39,333 bases of DNA from a virus. The stretch lies in the IMG/VR virus record IMGVR_UViG_3300005577_000059, positions 1 through 39,333 of that record. One strand, 5' to 3'. A model generated the notes under the pieces. It saw only the letters and a program-made list of their open reading frames with translations, did no database searches and was not told the origin of the DNA. This document shows, in pieces, positions 15,992 through 22,064 of this stretch. The first letter of the stretch is position 1. Every line of letters begins with the position of its first letter. A program made the translations under genes and the position numbers.

Positions 15992-16312
15992 CTTACTTAT
16001 TCATATTCTGATAGTATAACTTTAATTCGTGTCCCAGTGTACCAGTTAGTTGGACTCTTTTTTATATAATATTTTATTTTTTATTTTTCTTCTTTCCTAT
16101 TTCTTTTTTATTTTTTTAACTCTTATTAGATAAAAAGGGTCCAACTAACTGGTACACTGGGACAAACGCTTAGATATCCTTCTCTCCCATGCACAAATAG
16201 GTGCCCCAGTTGTTTTCCAGGAAATAGAGAAGTGCACTAAACTTATCTTACTCTCCCAATGCTGTACCAGTGCCCCAGTTGCTCCTGTCCCAGTTCAAAC
16301 GGTACTGGGACA
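15951..16312. repeat. Long-range inverted copy of the hairpin 1 segment
   Basis: The segment 15951-15992 reappears inverted at 16270-16312, differing only by one extra T in the first and two extra bases in the second. This gives the whole region an approximate mirror symmetry around the T-rich core. Confidence 0.8.
16030..16164. repeat. 33-base inverted repeat around a T-rich core
   Basis: Arms 16030-16055 and 16139-16164 are perfect 26-base complements. They extend inward to 16062 and 16132 with one G-T pair, giving 33-base arms. The 69-base loop contains long T runs and pyrimidine tracts (TTTTTATTTTTTT near 16107). Confidence 0.85.
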
Positions 16313-16435
16313 CTGGGACAAAATATCACACCTTTCAGAATCACTACCAATTGATATATTTGATATTTTATCTATTTTTGGTTTTCACATACACTTTCGG
16401 AAAATTTCTCTAAAAAATATAATCATTTTGAAAAG

Positions 16436-16464
16436 TTGACAAATACTCATAAATACGCTAGCTT
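16436..16464 (+). promoter_or_regulatory. Promoter for the replication operon
   Basis: TTGACA (16436-16441, perfect -35) and TAGCTT (16459-16464) with 17 bases between, 27 bases before the helicase start. The -10 box is weak. Confidence 0.55.
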
Positions 16465-16491
16465 GCTAACAACAATTCAAACGAGGTCTTT

Positions 16492-17718
16492 GTGCTTTAC
16501 GAACATCAAAAAACAGCTATACGAAAATGTATCGAGAATAAGAGATACGCGTTATATCACGAACAAGGCTTGGGAAAGACGATTTCAGCAATTTTAGCCG
16601 CGGATTATATTTTATCAAAAATGCAATTTGGAAAAAGTGTAATTGTTGTTTGCCCCTCTTTTTTGCAACCAAATTGGGCAAAAGAGGTTGCAAAATGGTC
16701 AAAATTTGAAAGTTTCTACAAAATTTACAGTTACGAAACTTTTTGGAGACTGCCTGTTCCAGCTCGCAAAACAAAAATGATTATCGTCGACGAAGCTCAC
16801 TATATTAAAAATCGTCGAGCAAAGCGCACTGAAGCCGTCGTAAACACATGCATCGGAGCAGAGCGTGTCATTCTTTTGACTGGGACACCAATCGGCAATC
16901 GTAACATTATCGATCTCTACACTCATCTCGTTTGCCTCGATCCAACCAACGCTTACTCAGATTACCGAAACTTCAGACAGCGGTACATGCGAGTAAAGAC
17001 CCATAAATTTCAAAAAGACGAATCACGAAATGAAGATGAATTCTTAAAGATGCTTGCACCAATGTCTGAGCGAAGGCTTAAAGTCGACTGCTTAGACCTC
17101 CCAGAAAAAATCTATCACGAGTTCGGTTGTAAGGGGACTCGAGTTCACCAGGGTCTTCATGTAGCTCATAAAATGCAAGCTCAGGAAGGATTTGGTTTTT
17201 TTATTGAAGATAAATCGACTGGTGAAGTTGTAGAAATGATAGACCCTACTTCAGAAAAACATATTGTTTTGCAAGATTTAATAGACTCAATTCCTTCTAA
17301 CAATCAGATTGTTATCTATGTAGCGTTTAGAAAGTCTATTGAGTTTATTCAACAGTTTTTCTCAACAGAAAAGAATTTATATTTAAAGCCACATGAATTT
17401 CATGGTGATTTAACTTCTAGTCAAAAAGAAAAAGTTTTGACAGATTTCAAAGAAAACAAATTTAGAATACTAATCGCTACAATGCAATCAATGAATGTGG
17501 GAGTCACATTAACAAATTGTAGTGAAGTCATATATTATTCACGTACATTCTCATGTACAGAAAGGGCACAGAGTGAAGATAGATTTCATAGAATCGGCCA
17601 ACGGAATGTTGTTAATTATTATGATATTGTTGCTAGCGGTGTGGATAGAAAAGCATTTGAAATGATTAAACAGAATAAATCTTATGATGAAATCAAAAAG
17701 GAGATAGAGGATGCATGA
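16492..17718 (+). CDS. SNF2-family DNA helicase
   Basis: A 408-residue superfamily 2 helicase of the compact phage SNF2 type. Visible motifs are YEHQ, GLGKT (26-30), DEAH (100-103), LTGTP (129-133), HGDLTSSQK, MNVGVTLT and EDRFHRIGQR (about 362-372). All catalytic residues are in place. Start is GTG at 16492 after GAGGTCTTT. Such helicases accompany DUF2800, DUF2815 and family A polymerase genes in phage replication modules. The last eleven residues, YDEIKKEIEDA, are encoded by a DNA stretch repeated exactly at the end of the 17874 gene and containing the ribosome-binding site of the next gene. Confidence 0.9.
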   Translation: MLYEHQKTAIRKCIENKRYALYHEQGLGKTISAILAADYILSKMQFGKSVIVVCPSFLQPNWAKEVAKWSKFESFYKIYSYETFWRLPVPARKTKMIIVDEAHYIKNRRAKRTEAVVNTCIGAERVILLTGTPIGNRNIIDLYTHLVCLDPTNAYSDYRNFRQRYMRVKTHKFQKDESRNEDEFLKMLAPMSERRLKVDCLDLPEKIYHEFGCKGTRVHQGLHVAHKMQAQEGFGFFIEDKSTGEVVEMIDPTSEKHIVLQDLIDSIPSNNQIVIYVAFRKSIEFIQQFFSTEKNLYLKPHEFHGDLTSSQKEKVLTDFKENKFRILIATMQSMNVGVTLTNCSEVIYYSRTFSCTERAQSEDRFHRIGQRNVVNYYDIVASGVDRKAFEMIKQNKSYDEIKKEIEDA

Positions 17719-18100
17719 TATATGTAACAGATGCTCTAAATGCGGGGATTGGAGGACATATGTTCTTACAAAAGAAAATGCGGCATTTGTGTGGGAACCA
17801 CTTCCAAATAAAAAAGAATATATTATTATAGTTTGTATAGAGTGTAGATACGAAGAAATAAAGGAGATAGAGGATGCAGATTAGAAAGTTTATAGAGCTT
17901 ACTTGTTTAAGGGGAGTTAAATTTTTATTAAATGTTGATGATGTCCATGCTATTTTCCCACAGAGTAATTCAGAAGGGTCTAAAATACTTTTTAAGAGAG
18001 TTGATTTTAAAAGTTTATCTTCTGATTGTGAATTTTATAACTACGAAGTGATGTACGTTCAAGAATCTTATGATGAAATCAAAAAGGAGATAGAGGATGC
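17678..18100 (+). repeat. 37-base perfect direct repeat at two gene ends
   Basis: Copies at 17678-17714 and 18064-18100 are identical. Each encodes the tail SYDEIKKEIEDA-like end of one gene, contains AAAAAGGAG, and includes the ATG of the next gene. The host genes (a helicase and a FlbD-like protein) are otherwise unrelated. Confidence 0.9.
17711..17884 (+). CDS. Small zinc-ribbon protein, copy 1
   Basis: A 57-residue protein starting inside the tail of the helicase gene (ATG after GGAGATAGAGG). It has CNRCSKC near the N-terminus and CIEC at 42-45, a likely zinc ribbon. It is clearly paralogous to the 18537 gene: both share VW..L..KK.YIIIVC..CRYE and end in an IKEIE-type tail. Function unknown; perhaps a nucleic-acid or protein-binding adaptor. 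Confidence 0.7.
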   Translation: MHDICNRCSKCGDWRTYVLTKENAAFVWEPLPNKKEYIIIVCIECRYEEIKEIEDAD

Positions 18101-18107
18101 TGTATGA
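17874..18107 (+). CDS. FlbD-like small protein, copy 1
   Basis: A 77-residue protein with the pattern of FlbD-like small proteins seen in phages: KFIELTCLRGVKFLLNVDDV at the N-terminus and VMYVQESYDEIKKEIE at the C-terminus, with a beta-rich middle. It is paralogous to the 18320 gene. In this family the ESYDEI.K.I end is natural, so the shared tail of neighbouring genes may have originated here. It overlaps the next gene by eleven bases. Confidence 0.65.
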   Translation: MQIRKFIELTCLRGVKFLLNVDDVHAIFPQSNSEGSKILFKRVDFKSLSSDCEFYNYEVMYVQESYDEIKKEIEDAV

Positions 18108-18327
18108 TAAAAACGGTGATAAAACTCAAAAACTATTGAGACATTTTATTATGAATAATTTAAAAGATATTATTCCTACGACTGTAATAAAGGATACTGA
18201 GTTGAGTTTTAGTTTATGTACTCGTTATACAGATAAAAAAGGTGTAAAACAAAAACGTGAAAATTTCTATTACATAGATTTAAGTTTTTTATCTGATGAA
18301 ATTAAAAAGGAGATAGAAAGTGAGTAA
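18097..18327 (+). CDS. Hypothetical protein with EIKKEIE tail
   Basis: A 76-residue protein, Lys-rich, with a beta-like middle (LSFSLCTRYTD, ENFYYIDLSFL). No family recognised. It ends in SDEIKKEIESE, whose DNA carries AAAAAGGAG for the next gene, which begins with GTG. Confidence 0.55.
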   Translation: MLYDKNGDKTQKLLRHFIMNNLKDIIPTTVIKDTELSFSLCTRYTDKKGVKQKRENFYYIDLSFLSDEIKKEIESE

Positions 18328-18547
18328 AAGATTTATAGAGTTAACTAACAAAAAGAGTGGAGATAAAGAATTAATAAATATAAGCAATATCCATTTATTA
18401 ATAGATGAAAAAACACATCGAGTCATTATTACTTGTCTTTTAGATAAGACTAATTTAATTGAGGGGGCCAATCATTTTCTTTATCACAATCATCATGTTT
18501 TAGAAAGTTATTATGAGATTAAAAAGGAGATAGAGAATGACATCTGA
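18320..18547 (+). CDS. FlbD-like small protein, copy 2
   Basis: A 75-residue paralogue of the 17874 gene: KRFIELTNKKSGDKELINIS at the start and HHVLESYYEIKKEIE at the end. Start is GTG at 18320, six bases after AAAAAGGAGA. Together with the two zinc-ribbon genes it forms a duplicated pair in swapped order. Confidence 0.65.
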   Translation: MSKRFIELTNKKSGDKELINISNIHLLIDEKTHRVIITCLLDKTNLIEGANHFLYHNHHVLESYYEIKKEIENDI

Positions 18548-18725
18548 AAAAGGATATGCATGTGATAAATGTGCAAGTTTGAGTACATTTATTCTGACAG
18601 AAGAAAACACAAAAGCAAACTCTAGTATAGTATGGAAGAAATTATCTAGTAAAAAAGACTATATAATTATTGTTTGTAAACATTGTAGATATGAAAAAAT
18701 AAAGGAGATAGAGAGTGCAAGCTAG
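18537..18725 (+). CDS. Small zinc-ribbon protein, copy 2
   Basis: A 62-residue paralogue of the 17711 gene, with CDKC at 9-12 and CKHC at 47-50 and the shared DYIIIVCKHCRYEKIKEIE end. A zinc ribbon is likely from the two CxxC pairs. It starts inside the previous gene's tail. Confidence 0.7.
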   Translation: MTSEKGYACDKCASLSTFILTEENTKANSSIVWKKLSSKKDYIIIVCKHCRYEKIKEIESAS

Positions 18726-18897
18726 TTTTCCATATTCAGAGAAAATTTTACTTCAATTATATAGATGGGAGGAATTTAGTGAAGAGCTTTTAGAAGAATG
18801 CAAGCAACGAAATGCACGAATTCCATACCCTCTTAATGAAATGTGGGAAATACTTAGACAAGAAACTTCTCAGTTATTAGATGAAGATAGGAGGTAG
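18715..18897 (+). CDS. Hypothetical helical protein
   Basis: A 60-residue acidic, helical protein with a GTG start at 18715. The N-terminus is aromatic (FPYSEKILLQLYRWEEF). The end DEDRR comes from the AGGAGG that serves the next gene. No family recognised. Confidence 0.5.
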   Translation: MQASFPYSEKILLQLYRWEEFSEELLEECKQRNARIPYPLNEMWEILRQETSQLLDEDRR

Positions 18898-18900
18898 AGG

Positions 18901-19113
18901 ATGCTAACTGAAAAACAAAATTTAATTTTAACATTAAGATGGGCTGATAATTGTATTGGTAGAATTCTATGGCTGGTAGAAAATAGGAAGAGAATAGGGG
19001 ACCAGGATTATGTTTTTATTGATGATTGTAGAGATAAAATAGAATCGTGTTTATTAGAGATATTAAAGGATGATTATGAAATTAAAAAGGAGATAGAGAA
19101 TGAAATTAGATGA
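18901..19113 (+). CDS. Hypothetical helical protein with EIKKEIE tail
   Basis: A 70-residue helical protein (LILTLRWADNCIGRILWLVE). It ends in YEIKKEIENEIR, another occurrence of the junction tail, and overlaps the next gene by 14 bases. No family recognised. Confidence 0.55.
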   Translation: MLTEKQNLILTLRWADNCIGRILWLVENRKRIGDQDYVFIDDCRDKIESCLLEILKDDYEIKKEIENEIR

Positions 19114-19297
19114 ACATGATTATATTCTTTGTAGAGGGGATCTATATACAATTTTTAGAAATCTATCTACTTTGTTAGAAAGGCTAAAGAAAAATCCTCA
19201 GAGTGTACTTTTATTAAAAAATATTTATAAAGAAAGCGTTTCCCTTCAGAGTTTAATAGAGTCTTTATATAAAAAAGAGGAAGAAAATGACAGATAA
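19100..19297 (+). CDS. Hypothetical helical protein
   Basis: A 65-residue protein, ATG at 19100 after AAAAAGGAGATAGAGA. Helical, with repeated Leu spacing (LSTLLERLKK, LQSLIESLYK). The tail KKEEENDR overlaps the next start. No family recognised. Confidence 0.55.
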   Translation: MKLDEHDYILCRGDLYTIFRNLSTLLERLKKNPQSVLLLKNIYKESVSLQSLIESLYKKEEENDR

Positions 19298-19469
19298 AGA
19301 AAGAGAATTAATTTATAATATTGAGCTGTTTTATGTAAAGTTTGGAGGCTCTTTAGTAGAGCATTATATACCTAAGAGTCAAAAAGAATTAGAGGCTCTT
19401 AGTGTATTTTTAGAAAAATATATGAGACCAGCAATAGATAATTTTAAAAAGGAAATGAATAATGGATAG
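19287..19469 (+). CDS. Hypothetical small protein
   Basis: A 60-residue protein with a helical second half (LEALSVFLEKYMRPAIDNFK). It overlaps both neighbours by about ten bases. The end FKKEMNNG contains the AAAAAGGAA for the next gene. No family recognised. Confidence 0.5.
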   Translation: MTDKERELIYNIELFYVKFGGSLVEHYIPKSQKELEALSVFLEKYMRPAIDNFKKEMNNG

Positions 19470-20067
19470 AGAAAAAGATATCTTAGATTGGTGTAAAAAG
19501 ACTTACGGAGAGTATGAAAAGTATACCGACTGGCACTATTCGACAGAGACATACGTCTATAAATATAAAAAAAGAAACTGGCTATATAGAGGTTTACCTA
19601 ATATGTCTGTGGATGATTTACATAATTTTTGGCCTTCTTCTCAAATACGTTATGAATTTTATCCCTTTGAAGATTTTATCCCCCCAATTATAATTAGTAA
19701 AGAAGAGGATTTCTTTTTAAGTGCAGTTTATTTAGGTGAGCTTGTACATTTTATTCGTATAGATTTAGAAAATAACTATGTTTCTCTTTTTAATATAAAA
19801 GTCAAGTACATTGATGATATGGATAAATTAAATAAAATAGTTAATCTTTCCAGAGAGTACTATGAGAAATATTTTAAAAAAGTAACGTTAGAAACTGTTT
19901 TAAAATATGAGGAAGATGAACGTAAAAAACAAGAAGAAAAAAATCAACAAGCTGTAAGGAGAATGCGGGATGAGATTGAAGTTAGTAGACGAATTAAAAG
20001 ATATGGTGCAATCATACTCTCCTCGTTGCTAATCGGATTAACAGTATATTTAATTTTAATGAGATAA
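19462..20067 (+). CDS. Tail-anchored membrane protein of unknown function
   Basis: A 201-residue protein. About residues 1-130 are soluble and aromatic (NWLYRGLPNM, YEFYPFEDFIPP). About 140-175 form a charged coiled-coil-like helix (KYEEDERKKQEEKNQQ). The last 20 residues are a hydrophobic segment (IILSSLLIGLTVYLILM), so the protein is probably anchored in the inner membrane by its C-terminus. It is much larger than its neighbours. No family recognised. Confidence 0.65.
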   Translation: MDREKDILDWCKKTYGEYEKYTDWHYSTETYVYKYKKRNWLYRGLPNMSVDDLHNFWPSSQIRYEFYPFEDFIPPIIISKEEDFFLSAVYLGELVHFIRIDLENNYVSLFNIKVKYIDDMDKLNKIVNLSREYYEKYFKKVTLETVLKYEEDERKKQEEKNQQAVRRMRDEIEVSRRIKRYGAIILSSLLIGLTVYLILMR

Positions 20068-20080
20068 AAGGAGATAGAGA

Positions 20081-20272
20081 ATGACTCGTGAGGAAAAATT
20101 AATGTTAGTTTATGCTTTAGAGAAAGCTCAGAAATCTTTTATTAATAGAATAATAAGAGAACTTTCTGATGTTAAAATCACTGAATCCATAGGCTTAGTT
20201 ATTGCGAAAATAAATATTGACCTTAAAGAATTAATAGAAGAGGCTACTTTAAAATTATATGAACCAACTTAA
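20081..20272 (+). CDS. Hypothetical small protein
   Basis: A 63-residue helical protein beginning MTREEKLMLVYALEKAQ, preceded by AAAAGGAGATAGAGA at ideal spacing. A similar MTREE start recurs at 30411 and 36687. No family recognised. Confidence 0.55.
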   Translation: MTREEKLMLVYALEKAQKSFINRIIRELSDVKITESIGLVIAKINIDLKELIEEATLKLYEPT

Positions 20273-20351
20273 AAAAACAGCAAAAACTCTAATGGGAGTA
20301 AAACGCAGACCAGAAGATGCTTTTAAAAAGGAGATAGGAAATGAAAAATAA
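20259..20351 (+). pseudogene. Truncated duplicate of the VRR-NUC 5' end
   Basis: A 30-codon frame whose codons for AKTLMGVKRRPEDAFKK match the start of the VRR-NUC gene downstream; 47 bases (20280-20326) are identical to 20564-20610. After the match the frame runs into AAAAAGGAGATAGGAA, the ribosome-binding site of the 20341 gene, and ends. It looks like the stump left when the 20341 gene was inserted with duplication of the target. Confidence 0.75.
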
Positions 20352-20610
20352 AACAATCAGTCTGTTAGAAAATGTGAGAGATACATTAAACGATTTAAAA
20401 AGTCGTCTATACGACAGTGCTACTGGAATGGATGAAGGTGAGTTTGATGATATAAATCTATTAATAAAAGAGTTCGATGGATTTATTGAAGGTTTAAAAG
20501 AAGATTTTAAGGAAATAAGTGATAAGTGATATATGATATATGATAAAAGAGACTAAATCAATGGCAAAAACTCTAATGGGAGTAAAACGCAGACCAGAAG
20601 ATGCTTTTAA
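20280..20610 (+). repeat. 47-base perfect direct repeat flanking the 20341 gene
   Basis: Copies 20280-20326 and 20564-20610 are identical. The spacer holds one complete gene (20341-20529). Recombination between the copies would delete that gene and restore a single VRR-NUC start. Confidence 0.9.
20341..20529 (+). CDS. Hypothetical small protein in inserted cassette
   Basis: A 62-residue helical protein (LLENVRDTLNDLKSRLY, LLIKEFDGFIEGLKEDFKE). Its ribosome-binding site AAAAAGGAGATAGGAA belongs to the end of the truncated VRR-NUC copy. It is bracketed by the 47-base repeat, so it was probably acquired recently. No family recognised. Confidence 0.6.
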   Translation: MKNKTISLLENVRDTLNDLKSRLYDSATGMDEGEFDDINLLIKEFDGFIEGLKEDFKEISDK

Positions 20611-20902
20611 GAAGAAAAAATTAATTCCATTTTTAAAAACCATCAAAGATGGGTTTTTAGAAGAAAGGACTTACTCAAGTGGCTTTTATTCAAATAAGGA
20701 GGGAATTCCTGATGTAGATTTTACTCATCATGGTCAGAGGTATGTTTTTGAAACGAAGAGTAAAACAGGTAAAGCGAGTAAAATACAAAAAATTAGGCAT
20801 GAGGAAATGCGAAGAGCAGGTATTATAGTCATTATTGTTAATGAAAATAATTTTGAAGCTACTAAACAATATTTATTAGAGAACTGTAAGGAGGTAGAAT
20901 GA
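20540..20902 (+). CDS. VRR-NUC domain nuclease
   Basis: A 120-residue nuclease of the VRR-NUC (PD-(D/E)XK) superfamily. Motifs: RRPEDAFKKK at 18-27, GIPDVD with Asp58, VFETKSKTGK with Glu71 and Lys73, and a following helix with Gln83. Small phage VRR-NUC proteins accompany SNF2 helicases and are thought to act on branched or flap DNA in replication. The start at 20540 lacks a clear Shine-Dalgarno; Met at 20561 is an alternative. Its first 47 coding bases are duplicated upstream. Confidence 0.85.
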   Translation: MIKETKSMAKTLMGVKRRPEDAFKKKKLIPFLKTIKDGFLEERTYSSGFYSNKEGIPDVDFTHHGQRYVFETKSKTGKASKIQKIRHEEMRRAGIIVIIVNENNFEATKQYLLENCKEVE

Positions 20903-21141
20903 AGGTTGAACAGTTGATAAATAAGCTATCGGAATTAAAAAAAGACGCAGAAGTAATTTTTTATGATGAATCTTGTTTTCCTTTAACAATAAATAATTTA
21001 GAGGATATCAAAACCACTACATGTGGGGAGCTTGTTGTGATTAATTTTGATATCCCTAGAAAATATGACGAAAATCTTTTATTAGACCATATGGAAAAAA
21101 CAGTAGCTTATTTTAGGCATCTTTTAGATTGTAGGAGGTAA
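20899..21141 (+). CDS. Small phage protein of the PDAEV type
   Basis: An 80-residue protein starting MKVEQLINKLSELKKDAEVIF, the pattern of a widespread phage family with N-terminal LxxLPxDAxV. The 32789 gene has the same pattern. Function is unknown. It overlaps the VRR-NUC stop by four bases after AAGGAGGTAGA. Confidence 0.6.
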   Translation: MKVEQLINKLSELKKDAEVIFYDESCFPLTINNLEDIKTTTCGELVVINFDIPRKYDENLLLDHMEKTVAYFRHLLDCRR

Positions 21142-21142
21142 A

Positions 21143-21364
21143 ATGAGTGAGAAGATAGAAAAGTTAAAGGAAATAATTAATGGAGTTCTAACAACAGATA
21201 GTGAGTTAGAGATGGAATTATTAACAGTTAAAGGTGAAATACTTATAGAAAGTCTTTCACCAGAAGAAAAAAAGTCAGCAGAAGTTAAAGAGCTTTTAGT
21301 GTATCTTTGTGCTTGTATAAGAGAATCAACGAGAAGAAACTCTTTAAGAAAGGAAGTCAATTAA
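21143..21364 (+). CDS. Hypothetical helical protein
   Basis: A 73-residue acidic helical protein with a cluster of Arg at its end (CIRESTRRNSLRKEVN). AGGAGGTAAA precedes the ATG. The stop overlaps the next ATG by one base as TAATG. No family recognised. Confidence 0.55.
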   Translation: MSEKIEKLKEIINGVLTTDSELEMELLTVKGEILIESLSPEEKKSAEVKELLVYLCACIRESTRRNSLRKEVN

Positions 21365-21651
21365 TGAAAGAGAAAAATGAAGCAGTGAGAAAATTGGGGT
21401 TTGTAAGTACCTCATATTTGCTTGAGAATTTAGGAATTAGTAGCACAGTTTTATCTCAGTTAAAGTCTTATGGGATTATAAAAAATTGTGAAACTTCAAG
21501 AGGTGTGATGCGTGGTTATTATACTTACACTTCATTTAAACGTTTAAAAGATTTTATGGATGAATATAAAGGCTATTTTGGCCATCCTGCTTCATTAAAA
21601 GCATGTTTGACTGCATTAGAGAAAAGGAAAAAAGATGATTCGAAAACTTAG
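21364..21651 (+). CDS. Putative helix-turn-helix protein
   Basis: I start at 21364 (MKEKNEAVRKLG, 95 residues), coupled to the previous stop and preceded by AAGGAAGTCA; the frame is open further upstream. Residues 14-37 (STSYLLENLGISSTVLSQLK) resemble a MerR/excisionase-like winged helix, followed by YTYTSFKRLKDF as possible wing and second helix. It may regulate phage transcription. Confidence in DNA binding is moderate. Confidence 0.55.
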   Translation: MKEKNEAVRKLGFVSTSYLLENLGISSTVLSQLKSYGIIKNCETSRGVMRGYYTYTSFKRLKDFMDEYKGYFGHPASLKACLTALEKRKKDDSKT

Positions 21652-21874
21652 AAATTTAAAAAATGTAATTAGATTTTTATTTAATAATGAACAGAAGTTG
21701 CTTGTAAAAGATTATGCTAGCGACCCTCTTTTATGTGTAATTACCGTTACAAAAAATCATATCTTCACAACAGATGATTTTTCGAGCTTGACAGTAGATA
21801 GAATTGAGAAAGTTATAGAAGAACTGCAAGATAGAATATTAATTTTAAAAATGGAGGGAGAGAATGAAAATTAA
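21635..21874 (+). CDS. Hypothetical protein of a four-member local family
   Basis: A 79-residue protein with a basic N-terminal helix (MIRKLRNLKNVIRFLFNN), a beta-like centre and a C-terminal helix (VEKVIEELQ-like). The same plan occurs in the next three genes, suggesting a diverged tandem family. It overlaps both neighbours. Confidence 0.55.
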   Translation: MIRKLRNLKNVIRFLFNNEQKLLVKDYASDPLLCVITVTKNHIFTTDDFSSLTVDRIEKVIEELQDRILILKMEGENEN

Positions 21875-22064
21875 TTCTTTAGGCTATAAGATTATTTGTT
21901 TTGTTAATAAATTACAAGGAAAAGAAACGTGTGGATTTACCGACCCATATACTTCTATCACCCATATTGTGTCATATAAACTAGAAGATGTCTCTTATAT
22001 TCTACCCTCTTTTGATCGAATACTTAGATTACTTACAAGAGCTGAAAAGGAGGAAGAATGTTAA
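21864..22064 (+). CDS. Hypothetical protein of local family with KEEEC tail
   Basis: A 66-residue protein of the same size class and plan as its neighbours. Its last codons, AAG GAG GAA GAA TGT TAA, include the AAGGAGGAAGA ribosome-binding site and the ATG of the next gene. Confidence 0.55.
   Translation: MKINSLGYKIICFVNKLQGKETCGFTDPYTSITHIVSYKLEDVSYILPSFDRILRLLTRAEKEEEC

Larger units (their letters stand above)
15921..16320. repeat. Array of TGTCCCAGT / TGCCCCAGTTG / TGTACCAG repeats, candidate replication origin
   Basis: Within 400 gene-free bases there are eight copies of TGTCCCAGT (plus strand at 15934, 15951, 16030, 16286; minus at 15970, 16156, 16304, 16312). TGCCCCAGTTG occurs four times (plus at 15921, 16202, 16271; minus at 15981). 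TGTACCAG also occurs four times (plus at 15942, 16038, 16263; minus at 16149). All fit one consensus, TG(T/C)(C/A)CCAG. The copies are GC-rich in an AT-rich genome and flank a T-rich core at 16063-16131. Iterons around an AT-rich unwinding element, just before the replication genes, is the usual plan of an origin. A repressor operator cluster or transcription attenuator is the alternative. Confidence 0.75.

Noticed and set aside
15804-15992. Minus-strand frame across the lipoprotein end and hairpin 1
   Set aside because: Its N-terminal part is just the translation of the inverted repeat and the rest is antisense to the lipoprotein gene.
15822-16019. Plus-strand frame running from the lipoprotein gene into the repeats
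   Set aside because: Out of frame with the lipoprotein, no start signal, and composition set by the repeats.
15921-16320. CRISPR array
   Set aside because: Repeats are 8-11 bases, irregularly spaced and in both orientations; there are no spacers of even length and no cas genes other than the Cas4-like replication nuclease.
15921-16320. Retron or other reverse-transcribed non-coding RNA
   Set aside because: No reverse transcriptase gene is near, and the inverted repeats are better explained as protein-binding or structural DNA.
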